21,023 bases of DNA from Methanobrevibacter sp. (lineage in GTDB: Archaea > Methanobacteriota > Methanobacteria > Methanobacteriales > Methanobacteriaceae). Under the pieces are notes generated by a model. It made no database searches and had not been told where the DNA came from. It worked only from the letters and a program-made list of their open reading frames with translations. The DNA lies in the NCBI GenBank assembly GCA_016291275.1, contig JAEEWY010000005.1, positions 1 to 21,023 on the forward strand, given 5' to 3'. How positions within the stretch are numbered: the stretch's first letter is position 1; the number at the start of each line of letters is the position of its first letter. Positions 13,632 to 21,023 of this stretch are shown here, in pieces. The translations under genes were made by a program, and so were the position numbers.

Positions 13632-16600
13632 TTGAAGATTTGTCCAGTTTGTTTTTCTAATTTTGATGATAGTTTTATTTATTGTGAATATTGTGGTACA
13701 GAATTAGTTTCTGATGAAAGCTATTCTTCACAATCAGAATATGCTGATATTAGTTATTTAAATGATTTTAATGAATATGACAATATGGGTACTGAATTAA
13801 TTATTGTTTCAGAGAATTTAGATACTTATCCAGATTTTTCAGAAAATTCTTTTGATGAATTTTCAGATATTTCAGACCAAAATGATGATATAAACATTTA
13901 TTCTCAAATAAAATATGATATGACTACAGAAGAGTCTGAAGAACAAAAAAATAGGAAAAGAATTAGAAAATTAAAAAAGAAAACTAAAGAATATTATAAA
14001 TCTAAAGAATATGAAAATGCTTTAAATTCAATCACAAGGGTTATTGAATTAGGAGGTGATAATTATAAAAATTGGATATTTAAAGGATCAATTCTTCAAA
14101 AAATGTTTAGATATGATGAGGCTATGGATTGTTTTGATAAATCAATTGAATTATCACCTTATTATAAAGCATATTATCATAAAGCTGAAATTTCTTTTAT
14201 TTTAAAAAGATATGAAGATGCACTAGATTTTTATAACGAATCAATATTATTACATAATAAAAATGCAAAAGCATGGGTCGATAAGGCTTTTTTATTATTT
14301 TATATGGGGGAAAAAGAAGATTCCTTACAATTTATTGATAGTGCATTAGACTATTTTAATAATTCTTCATTCATTCTCATCAATAAGGGAAGATTGCTTT
14401 CACTTTTAAAAGAGTATGATAAGGCCATAGAAATTTTTGAAAAGATTTTAATTGATTATCCGAATAAATCCATTGCTTATTATGAAAAAGGAAAAACCTT
14501 ATATAAACTTAATCAGTTTGAAAAGGCCATAGAATCTTTTGATAAGTATTTGGAATATGAAAACAATGCCTATGCTAATTATTTTAAAGCAAAATGCTTA
14601 TCTAAATTAAATCGTTATGAAGAATCCTTGGAATATTATGATAATGCTCTTATTGCTAATCCATATTATAGTAAAGCAATTATAAATAAAGCCTTATCTC
14701 TTAAAAGTTTAGGTAGGTATGAGGAAGCATTAAACTTCTTTGACAAGGTAATTGAATTAAGTGGTGAAAGTTATCTCTGTATGTATAATAAAGGATTATT
14801 ATTAATGAATTTATTTGAAAATGAGGAAGCAATTGAATATTTTGATAAATGTTTAAAAATTAAACCGAATGATGTGTATGTATTATATAATAAAGCTAAA
14901 GCATTAAATTTCATTAATCAGAATGAAGAATCTTTGGTTTATTTCAATAAAGCTTTAGAACTTTCTCCTAATGATAAATATTCCCTATTGGGCAAATCTC
15001 TGGTTTTAATTAAATTAAATGATTATGAAGAGGCGATAAAATTTTTGGATGAATTCTTATATTTTAAGCCATATGATAAAAGAGGTCTATATAATAAGGG
15101 GATTTGTCTTTATCATTTAAGCCATTTTACAGAAGCTATAGAACTTTTTGATTCAGTTTTGGTGTTATATCCAGAGGATTATGCATCATTAAAGTTTAAA
15201 GGGAAGTCCTTTTTTGCGCTGAAAAATTATGAAGAAGCAATCAAAGCTTATGATATGGCAATAGATTTTTCCCCTAAAAAAGCTAATTTATATAATTTAA
15301 AAGGCTCTGTGCTATTAGAATTGCAAAAATATGATGAAGCGTTGAAATGCTTCAATAATTCATTGGAGGAAGAGGAAAACTTAGTCGCTTGGGCAAAAAA
15401 AGGTAAAGTTTTATTGGAATTAGGTCTTTTAGAAGATGCATTAATATGTTATAATAATGCATTGAAGATTAATCCGGATAATATAGGTGCCCTAAATAAT
15501 AAAGGATTGACCTTGTTTTATTTAAATAATTTTGAAGATGCATTAGAATGTTTTGATCATTCTTTATCTTTAGATTCTGAAAATGTTTATGCTTTGAATA
15601 ATAAAGGAATGTTATTTTTTAAATTGGGAAGATATGATGATGCTTTAAATTGCTTTAACAATACTTTATTCATTGATAAGGAAAATTTATTGGCATATAA
15701 TTATAAGGCTCAAACCTTGTTTAAATTAGAAAAGTATGATTCTGCTATAGAATGTTCGAACAGTGCTTTAAAATTCTTCCCCTCAAATCTATATATTCTA
15801 AACAATAAGTTTAATTATTTATATGCTTTAGAAAAATTGGATGATGCAATTGGAATATGTGATGAAGTTTTAATCATTGATCCATTTAATATCAGGGCAT
15901 TATATAATAAATCCAAGGCATTATTTGCTTTATCAAGATATCCTGATGCTATTTTATGCTATGATAGAATTTTAGAAATTGATTCGGAAAATTATCATAT
16001 TTTATATTTTAAAGCAAATGCATTGTTTAGATTATCTTATTTTAATGAAGCATTAGATTATTATGAAAGGGCTTTGCAATTTGATTTCGATAATGTAAAT
16101 CTTTTAAGAAATATGGGGAGGACATATCTGGAACTGAATCAATATGATAATGCATTAAAAGTTTTTGATAATATTTTAGAAATTGATTCCGACGATAAGA
16201 AAACTTTAATTATCAAAGGGAAATCATTATATGAATTAGGTTATTATGAGTCTTCCATTGATTTTTATGATAGGGTTTCTGAATTGTATCCTCAAGATAC
16301 TTATGTAATATTCTTAAAATTCTTATCCTTAATAAAAATGAAGAGATATGGGGATGCAATTGAAAACATTAATTATGGATTATCAATTGAACCAGAAAAT
16401 ATTACTCTTTTAAATAGCAAAGGAAAATTATTGTATCACTTAAAAGAGTTCTATTCTGCTTTAGATTATTTTAATAAATCCTTAGCATTCAATGCAAAAA
16501 ATAATAATTTTGCTTTATATTACAAAGGAAAAATATATTATAAATTAGCTTATTATGAGGAGTCTATTTCAATCTTTAATCGAATATTAGAAAATCAGTC

Positions 16601-17696
16601 TGAAAATATTCCCGTTCTATTTTCATTAGGGCATGTATACTATAAGAATAAGGAATATGATAATGCTATAAGTTGTTTTGACAATATTTTGAATTTGGAT
16701 AAGACAAATACTAATTCATTAATATACAAATCCAAAGTTCTTTATAATACATCAAAATTTGAAGAAGCTATTCATTGTTATGATAAAATTCTAGATATCA
16801 CACCTAATGATATAGTTATTTTAACTTTTAAAGGAAGGGCTTTACATAACTTATACATGTTCGATGAAGCCATTGAGTTATATGACCAAATTTTAAAAGA
16901 TTTTCCAGACAATACTCGTGTTTTGAATTTTAAAGCCAAGTCTTTAACAGAACTCAACAAATTTAATGAAGCATTAGAGTATTATAATAAGACTTTAGAG
17001 TTAGACCCTAATGATTCTTATGCGTTATATAATAAGGAGAACTTAATTAATTATTTATTTGAAAATAATTATGATTTGGATGAATTTTTAATTAAAAATG
17101 AGAGAATGGAATCAAATTATGATGATTTGTCTGATTATGATAATTTAATAAATGAAGAGATTGAAGATAATTATCTTAAACAAAATAGTAATAATGGCTT
17201 TTTAATGGAAGATGATTCTGAATGTGATTATAAGTTGTATGAAAAGATTTTACAACTGGAAGAAAATCAATCTGAAGATTATAAAATACTTTTAGACCAT
17301 TATAATAAATTTTTGCAATTCAATCCAACAAATTTAAGTGTTTTAGATAGTAAAGCGACTTTGTTATATAGATTAAATTTATTTGAGGAGGCTATTGATT
17401 CATTTGATGAGTATTTAAAATTAAATCCTAATAAAATAAGAATTTTATATCAAAAAGCAGTTTCATTAGAAAAATTATCCCGATTAGATGAGGCTCTTTC
17501 ATGTTATGATAAAATATTGGATATAGACTCAAGGCATATTAATTCATTATATAATAAAGCACTGATTTTTATGAAACTATCTGATTATGATGAAGTGATA
17601 AGGATTTATGATGAAATTTTAAGAATAAAACCTGATTGTGAAAAAGTAAGAATTAGTCGAGATTTAGTCATAAAATTATGTAAAACTAAAAATTAA
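13632..17696 (+). CDS. Giant zinc-ribbon and TPR-repeat protein
   Basis: The start is TTG 13632 behind AAAGGGGGT. Residues 4-7 (CPVC) and 18-21 (CEYC) form a zinc ribbon. Residues about 22-105 are an acidic Ser/Tyr/Asp linker, ending in a basic stretch (KNRKRIRKLKKK). About thirty consecutive 34-residue tetratricopeptide repeats follow (roughly 112-1135), with the usual pattern KG..L..L..Y.EAI.CFD..LE..P.N. An acidic linker of about 70 residues comes next, then about three and a half more repeats (1225-1345). It has no signal peptide or membrane helix, so it is a cytoplasmic superhelical scaffold for protein contacts; partners are unknown. Repeats are well diverged in DNA, so not a recent expansion. 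The gene is visibly more AT-rich than pyrG or uvrC. Confidence 0.88.
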   Translation: MKICPVCFSNFDDSFIYCEYCGTELVSDESYSSQSEYADISYLNDFNEYDNMGTELIIVSENLDTYPDFSENSFDEFSDISDQNDDINIYSQIKYDMTTEESEEQKNRKRIRKLKKKTKEYYKSKEYENALNSITRVIELGGDNYKNWIFKGSILQKMFRYDEAMDCFDKSIELSPYYKAYYHKAEISFILKRYEDALDFYNESILLHNKNAKAWVDKAFLLFYMGEKEDSLQFIDSALDYFNNSSFILINKGRLLSLLKEYDKAIEIFEKILIDYPNKSIAYYEKGKTLYKLNQFEKAIESFDKYLEYENNAYANYFKAKCLSKLNRYEESLEYYDNALIANPYYSKAIINKALSLKSLGRYEEALNFFDKVIELSGESYLCMYNKGLLLMNLFENEEAIEYFDKCLKIKPNDVYVLYNKAKALNFINQNEESLVYFNKALELSPNDKYSLLGKSLVLIKLNDYEEAIKFLDEFLYFKPYDKRGLYNKGICLYHLSHFTEAIELFDSVLVLYPEDYASLKFKGKSFFALKNYEEAIKAYDMAIDFSPKKANLYNLKGSVLLELQKYDEALKCFNNSLEEEENLVAWAKKGKVLLELGLLEDALICYNNALKINPDNIGALNNKGLTLFYLNNFEDALECFDHSLSLDSENVYALNNKGMLFFKLGRYDDALNCFNNTLFIDKENLLAYNYKAQTLFKLEKYDSAIECSNSALKFFPSNLYILNNKFNYLYALEKLDDAIGICDEVLIIDPFNIRALYNKSKALFALSRYPDAILCYDRILEIDSENYHILYFKANALFRLSYFNEALDYYERALQFDFDNVNLLRNMGRTYLELNQYDNALKVFDNILEIDSDDKKTLIIKGKSLYELGYYESSIDFYDRVSELYPQDTYVIFLKFLSLIKMKRYGDAIENINYGLSIEPENITLLNSKGKLLYHLKEFYSALDYFNKSLAFNAKNNNFALYYKGKIYYKLAYYEESISIFNRILENQSENIPVLFSLGHVYYKNKEYDNAISCFDNILNLDKTNTNSLIYKSKVLYNTSKFEEAIHCYDKILDITPNDIVILTFKGRALHNLYMFDEAIELYDQILKDFPDNTRVLNFKAKSLTELNKFNEALEYYNKTLELDPNDSYALYNKENLINYLFENNYDLDEFLIKNERMESNYDDLSDYDNLINEEIEDNYLKQNSNNGFLMEDDSECDYKLYEKILQLEENQSEDYKILLDHYNKFLQFNPTNLSVLDSKATLLYRLNLFEEAIDSFDEYLKLNPNKIRILYQKAVSLEKLSRLDEALSCYDKILDIDSRHINSLYNKALIFMKLSDYDEVIRIYDEILRIKPDCEKVRISRDLVIKLCKTKN
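13965..17029 (+). repeat. Array of about thirty 102-base TPR-coding units
   Basis: The unit is 34 codons, with Asn-Lys-Gly/Ala at the first helix and Tyr-x-x-Ala-x-x-x-Phe/Tyr-Asp at the second. Units are diverged at DNA level and a few carry one residue more or less, for example near GGDNY, EEEEN and AKNNN. Limits are approximate. Confidence 0.75.
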
Positions 17697-17755
17697 AATA
17701 AATTTTTATATTATCAAAATATATATTTATATATTTAATAGATGGAGAAATATTT

Positions 17756-18250
17756 ATGGATGATAGAGTTGAAAATCCAGAACTTAAAGAAATCATGAAA
17801 ACCAGACCTGAAGAAATGAATGAAGATCAATTGGAAGCTTTTGTAGACGCTTTTATGGAAGCTACTTTCATTATTCCAGCTGAATTGAATTCAGATGTTG
17901 AAGCTCTTGAAGGAAAAACCGATGAGGAAATTGCTTTAGATGAAGAGATTGACCTTGAAATCATGAGACTTGAAGATGAGGAAGGAAATGTACTCTTTCC
18001 AATCTACACTGATGACGATGAGCTTGAAAAATTAGCTGCAGAAGAGGATTTTGATGTTTTCGGTTTGGTCATTTCTGCTGAAGACCTTGCAATGCTACTT
18101 TCTGAAACTGAAGATGATGACTTTGATGGTGTTGTAATCAATCCATTCCATGAAAATGCTGTAGAACTTCCTTTGGAAGCTATTTTCGAGCTTTATGACT
18201 TTGAGGAATGTGATGATCCTAATTGTGATGACCCAACTCATAATCACTAA
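17756..18250 (+). CDS. SseB-like acidic protein with Cys/His tail
   Basis: The 164-residue protein is very acidic. Residues about 25-145 follow the SseB N-terminal domain pattern: 'MEATFIIPAEL', 'EGNVLFPIYTDDDELEKL', 'GLVISAEDLAMLL', 'GVVINPFHENAVELP'. The family was named for a Salmonella protein; the general function is obscure. The last 14 residues, ECDDPNCDDPTHNH, hold two Cys (C152, C157) and two His (H162, H164), possibly a metal site. It has no membrane segment. GGAG lies upstream of the ATG and an AT-rich TATA-like tract (ATATATATTTATATAT) lies at about 17719-17735. The next gene starts 16 bases after its stop, so the two form an operon. Confidence 0.75.
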   Translation: MDDRVENPELKEIMKTRPEEMNEDQLEAFVDAFMEATFIIPAELNSDVEALEGKTDEEIALDEEIDLEIMRLEDEEGNVLFPIYTDDDELEKLAAEEDFDVFGLVISAEDLAMLLSETEDDDFDGVVINPFHENAVELPLEAIFELYDFEECDDPNCDDPTHNH

Positions 18251-18266
18251 ATAAAATTACAAAGAC

Positions 18267-18734
18267 ATGTTGTTTAGCAGATTTAGAAGAAAGAACAATG
18301 ATCTAATGGTTAAGAAGCCATCTGAAGAGGTTTTAAAAGCCCATAATGATGCTGAAATCATCATTAAGGAGAACAATGTAGACAGATTCCTTTTGAACAT
18401 GTTTATGGATAAGAAAGGAATCAATAAGTTCCATACCACTCCTGAGCTTGTCAATGAGTTCCTAAATTCAGATTGGTTCCTGAACCTTGACTTGAAGTGC
18501 CTTCTTCAAGTAAACGATGAATCAAAAAGAATTCGCACTAATGCTTTCTTAACTAAAAAAGAGATATTTTTCAAAGGAAAAGAGAATATAAAAATAAATT
18601 TAGAGGATATCATAGATTGTAAAATCGATGGAAAAAAAGTGGATATGATCTGTGATGATGTCGCTTATAAGGTCATGTTTACCAACAAGAACCTGGCAAA
18701 GCTATTCTTTGATTATATCTCAAGCCATATTTAG
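18267..18734 (+). CDS. Hypothetical protein, possible small beta-barrel C-terminus
   Basis: I do not recognise this 155-residue protein. The N-terminus is basic (FSRFRRKNNDLMVKK). The middle (about 40-85) is mixed helix, 'MDKKGINKFHTTPELVNEFL'. The C-terminal 65 residues alternate strands with a final helix: 'NAFLTKKEIFFKGKENIKIN', 'IIDCKIDGKKVDMICDDVAY', then a helix 'NLAKLFFDYIS'. That order resembles PH/GRAM-like domains, but this is a topology guess. It is translated from ATG 18267 with a weak binding site, probably coupled to the SseB-like gene just upstream. Its stop codon overlaps the stop of the converging uvrC gene by four bases. Confidence 0.65.
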   Translation: MLFSRFRRKNNDLMVKKPSEEVLKAHNDAEIIIKENNVDRFLLNMFMDKKGINKFHTTPELVNEFLNSDWFLNLDLKCLLQVNDESKRIRTNAFLTKKEIFFKGKENIKINLEDIIDCKIDGKKVDMICDDVAYKVMFTNKNLAKLFFDYISSHI

Positions 18735-20575
18735 TCATTTTTTTCGTTATGGAAATAGTCATAAACATTAGTTGCTGCTTTTTCATTCATTCCATTAACT
18801 TCTTTTATTTCATCAATGCTTGCTTTTTCAATAGCTTCTAAATCTCCAAAATGTCTTAAAAGCTCTATTTTTCTTTTTTTGCCTATACCTACGATATTAT
18901 CCAATGGAGATTCCTCAATCTTTTTGGACCTTAATTTCCTATGGTATGTAACTGCGAACCTGTGGGATTCGTCTCTCACTTGCTGTAGCAAATGCAAAGC
19001 TTCATTGTCTTGGGGGATTCTTATTGGGAAACTGCTGTTTGGAATATAAATCTCTTCAAATTCCTTAGCAAGGCCGATTATAGGTATATGTGTAAGATTA
19101 TATTCTTTCAAAACATCAACAGCCATGCCTAATTGTCCTTTTCCACCATCGATAACGATAAGATTTGGCTCTTCACCTAATTTTAATGGAACGATTCTTT
19201 CAGTTTCTGCTTCGTTCTTTTTCAAGTGTTCCTCATTGATTCTAATCTTGTCATAATGTTCCTTAAGAGGCATTAGTCTTCTCTCAAGAAGTTCCTTCAT
19301 CATGGCAAAATCGTTAGGTCCCGGAGTGTTCATCTTGAATTTCTTATATTGCTTTTTGTTTGGCTTTCCATCTAAAAATGAAACCTTGGATCCAACTGCC
19401 AATTTTCCGGAAATGTTTGAAATGTCGTATCCTTCAATCACTCTTGGGAGCTTTTCGAGCTTGAGGTATTTCTTAAGCTCAATCATTGAGTTTTCCATCT
19501 TTTGCTTTTGATTCTTTATGATGTCAGCATTTTTTCCTGCCATTCTAACTAATCTAAGTTTATTTCCTTTCTGAGGGACTTTTATAGACACTTTGTTTCC
19601 CCTTAAGTCACTTAGCCATTCTTCAATTAGTTTGTCATCGGGTATATCCTCTTCAATTAAAATCTCTTTAGGAATGTGTCTGTTTATTCCATAGAATTGT
19701 TTGATGAATGCTGAAATGACCTCATCAGAGGTTGTGTGCTGTGAACCATCCATAAGGAAATCGTCTTTTCCAATGATCTTTCCATTTCTAATGTTCATTA
19801 CAACCACTACTGCATTTTGAGTGGTGTATGAGATTGCAATGATGTCTTGGTCAAGCTCGTTGTTCAATTCAACGAATTGCTTGTTCATGACTTCCTCAAT
19901 TGAACTTATTTGGTCTCTTATGACTGCTGCCTTTTCAAATTCCTGATTTTTAGCAGCTTCTTTCATTTCTGATTCAAGGTCCTTGATGATCTTATTGTAC
20001 TTTCCTTGGAAGAAAAGGTCTATCTTCTTGATATGCTCATGATATTCCTCTTTGGAAATGCTGCCGTTGCATGGAGCGTAACATAAGTCAATCTGGCTGT
20101 TCAAGCATGGACCATCCATTCTTTTGCAGGTTCTTATTCTAAAGAGTTGCTTTAGGAACTTTACGGTTTGTCTAACAGCAGTAACATCTGTAAAAGGGCC
20201 GTAGTATGAACCTTTTTTGCCTATATCCCTTGTTATGACTATTTTAGGGAAATCCTCATCTGTTATCTTAACATAAGGGTACCTTTTGTCATCCTTTAGG
20301 TTGATGTTGTATCTTGGCTTATGCTTCTTAATCAGGTTTGCTTCAAGAATAAGTGCCTCTTTTTCAGTATTTGTAACTATGTACTCGAGGCTGTTGAAAT
20401 GACTCATCAAGACTTGAGTCTTAGGTCTATCAAGGTTTTTTTGAAAATAGGATCTCACTCTGCTTCTAAGTGATTTTGACTTGCCCACATAGATGATTTC
20501 CTCATTCTTGTCCTTCATTATGTAAATTCCAGGCTTTCTAGGAAGTTCATCAGGTGAGTTAACTTTTGTTGACAT
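18731..20575 (-). CDS. uvrC: Excinuclease ABC subunit C (UvrC)
   Basis: UvrC cuts damaged DNA on both sides of a lesion after UvrA and UvrB have located it. At 614 residues it is full length. It has an N-terminal GIY-YIG nuclease domain (RKPGIYIMKDKNEEIIYVGK, residues 13-32, with R37/R39 following), a four-Cys cluster C150-x6-C157-x7-C165-x3-C169 that matches the UvrC iron-sulfur ligands, a UVR helical hairpin for UvrB binding (about 196-231), the RNase H-like nuclease domain (EGYDISNISG, VIDGGKGQL, RDESHRFA) and a C-terminal helix-hairpin-helix region (LDNIVGIGKKRKIELL to 610). CAAGGTATT precedes the ATG. The Uvr system is bacterial in origin and was acquired by several methanogens. Confidence 0.95.
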   Translation of the reverse strand: MSTKVNSPDELPRKPGIYIMKDKNEEIIYVGKSKSLRSRVRSYFQKNLDRPKTQVLMSHFNSLEYIVTNTEKEALILEANLIKKHKPRYNINLKDDKRYPYVKITDEDFPKIVITRDIGKKGSYYGPFTDVTAVRQTVKFLKQLFRIRTCKRMDGPCLNSQIDLCYAPCNGSISKEEYHEHIKKIDLFFQGKYNKIIKDLESEMKEAAKNQEFEKAAVIRDQISSIEEVMNKQFVELNNELDQDIIAISYTTQNAVVVVMNIRNGKIIGKDDFLMDGSQHTTSDEVISAFIKQFYGINRHIPKEILIEEDIPDDKLIEEWLSDLRGNKVSIKVPQKGNKLRLVRMAGKNADIIKNQKQKMENSMIELKKYLKLEKLPRVIEGYDISNISGKLAVGSKVSFLDGKPNKKQYKKFKMNTPGPNDFAMMKELLERRLMPLKEHYDKIRINEEHLKKNEAETERIVPLKLGEEPNLIVIDGGKGQLGMAVDVLKEYNLTHIPIIGLAKEFEEIYIPNSSFPIRIPQDNEALHLLQQVRDESHRFAVTYHRKLRSKKIEESPLDNIVGIGKKRKIELLRHFGDLEAIEKASIDEIKEVNGMNEKAATNVYDYFHNEKND

Positions 20576-20744
20576 TTTAATACCTTGATAATTTTAATTA
20601 AATAAATTTTTATTTAGTCTTGATTTGTAAATTTATTTTGTAAAATTTGTTAATTATTTTACTATTAATATTTTTGATTATTCTTAATTTATAATAATTT
20701 TTATTTTTTATAAATCTTTGCTAATGAATAGCCTTATTTGAAAA

Positions 20745-20757
20745 ATTTTATATAAAT
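20745..20757 (+). promoter_or_regulatory. TATA box of the 20800 gene
   Basis: TTTTATATAAATT at 20745-20757 would put the start of transcription near 20778, with AAGGGGGAATC as ribosome binding site before the ATG. The 224-base gap also holds the divergent uvrC promoter, which I cannot place exactly. Confidence 0.45.
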
Positions 20758-20799
20758 TGAAAACATATACTTATATGATTTATTTTAAGGGGGAATCAT

Positions 20800-21023
20800 A
20801 TGGAAAATTCTGCTTTTAGCACTTTAGAAAAAACTTTTTTGATACTGCTTTCATTCTTTCCATTTATAAATGGAATGACTTTTGTCTATATGGGGTCAAA
20901 AGAGTCCAATTTTAAATGGATTATTGAAGGTTTAGTCTATGAACTTCCTTGGTTTTTACAATTTTTATTTGCTTATAACGATGACCTTGCCACTACATTT
21001 GCAGGTTTTGGAATATTATTCAT
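20800..21023 (+). CDS. N-terminal part of a membrane protein, cut by the window end
   Basis: The ATG at 20800 follows AAGGGGGAATC at good distance. The 74 visible codons begin ENSAFSTLEKTFLILLSFFP and continue with hydrophobic stretches at about residues 11-30, 46-60 and from 67 onward, separated by a charged turn (GSKESNFKW). It is clearly an integral membrane protein, of a small multi-pass type common as hypotheticals in methanogens. The frame is open at the right edge, so length and identity are unknown. Confidence 0.7.
   Translation, partial: MENSAFSTLEKTFLILLSFFPFINGMTFVYMGSKESNFKWIIEGLVYELPWFLQFLFAYNDDLATTFAGFGILF

Noticed and set aside
13965..17029. CRISPR array or satellite-like repeat in the TPR gene
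   Set aside because: The periodicity is 102 bases of coding sequence with diverged DNA and a conserved TPR protein pattern, with no identical repeats or unique spacers.
1..21023. Insertion sequence, prophage or toxin-antitoxin system
   Set aside because: I found no transposase, integrase, terminal inverted repeats or phage genes. The RHH protein at 3083 has no toxin-like neighbour.

Overview
The window looks like chromosomal DNA of a methanogenic archaeon of the Methanobacteriales, most like Methanobrevibacter. The DNA is AT-rich with long T-rich intergenic stretches. Many genes have GGAG/AGGTGAT-type ribosome binding sites (RBS) and TTTATATA-like TATA boxes. The gene content is archaeal: a phosphopantoate--beta-alanine ligase, a UPF0200 kinase, an A24 prepilin peptidase of the archaeal type II architecture, a class III signal peptide protein and an archaeal Dph6-like protein. 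The genus is an inference from style and content; no 16S or other marker is present.

Layout. 1-963: two unrecognised genes, the first cut by the left edge. 1255-2880: CTP synthase (pyrG), which has no ordinary start codon in frame. 3083-3661: a ribbon-helix-helix regulator behind a cluster of CAATTG boxes. 3662-4049: a long leader region with a direct repeat and a strong inverted repeat. 4050-5467: a prepilin-processing operon, with the A24 peptidase split into two in-frame ORFs by one TAA and followed by a class III signal peptide (pilin-like) protein. 5739-7163: two membrane proteins, one with a basic tail and one with a zinc ribbon and an Asp/Tyr tail. 7215-7898: Dph6-like ATP pyrophosphatase. 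7958-8557: secreted protein with an apparent ATA start. 8611-9192 (minus): Cys-cluster protein of YkgJ type. 9463-11105: a DUF1002 secreted protein and a small secreted protein. 11393-11989: thymidylate kinase-like protein. 12086-13492 (minus): UPF0200 kinase and the coenzyme A pathway ligase. 13632-17696: a 1354-residue zinc ribbon/TPR protein. 17756-18734: SseB-like acidic protein and a small partner. 18731-20575 (minus): UvrC. 20800-end: start of a membrane protein.

Functional links. The clearest module is 4050-5467, where a membrane protease of the preflagellin/prepilin family sits with a substrate carrying its recognition motif (Q-L-S-L-E-Y-I-L after K-G). No secretion ATPase or platform gene is visible beside it. 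The rest is housekeeping (pyrG, Dph6, CoA ligase, uvrC) mixed with lineage-specific surface and membrane proteins. The best candidates for something undescribed are the split peptidase with its structured leader, the giant TPR protein, the two genes that appear to lack a standard start codon, and the inverted repeats that overlap stop codons and precede T-runs.
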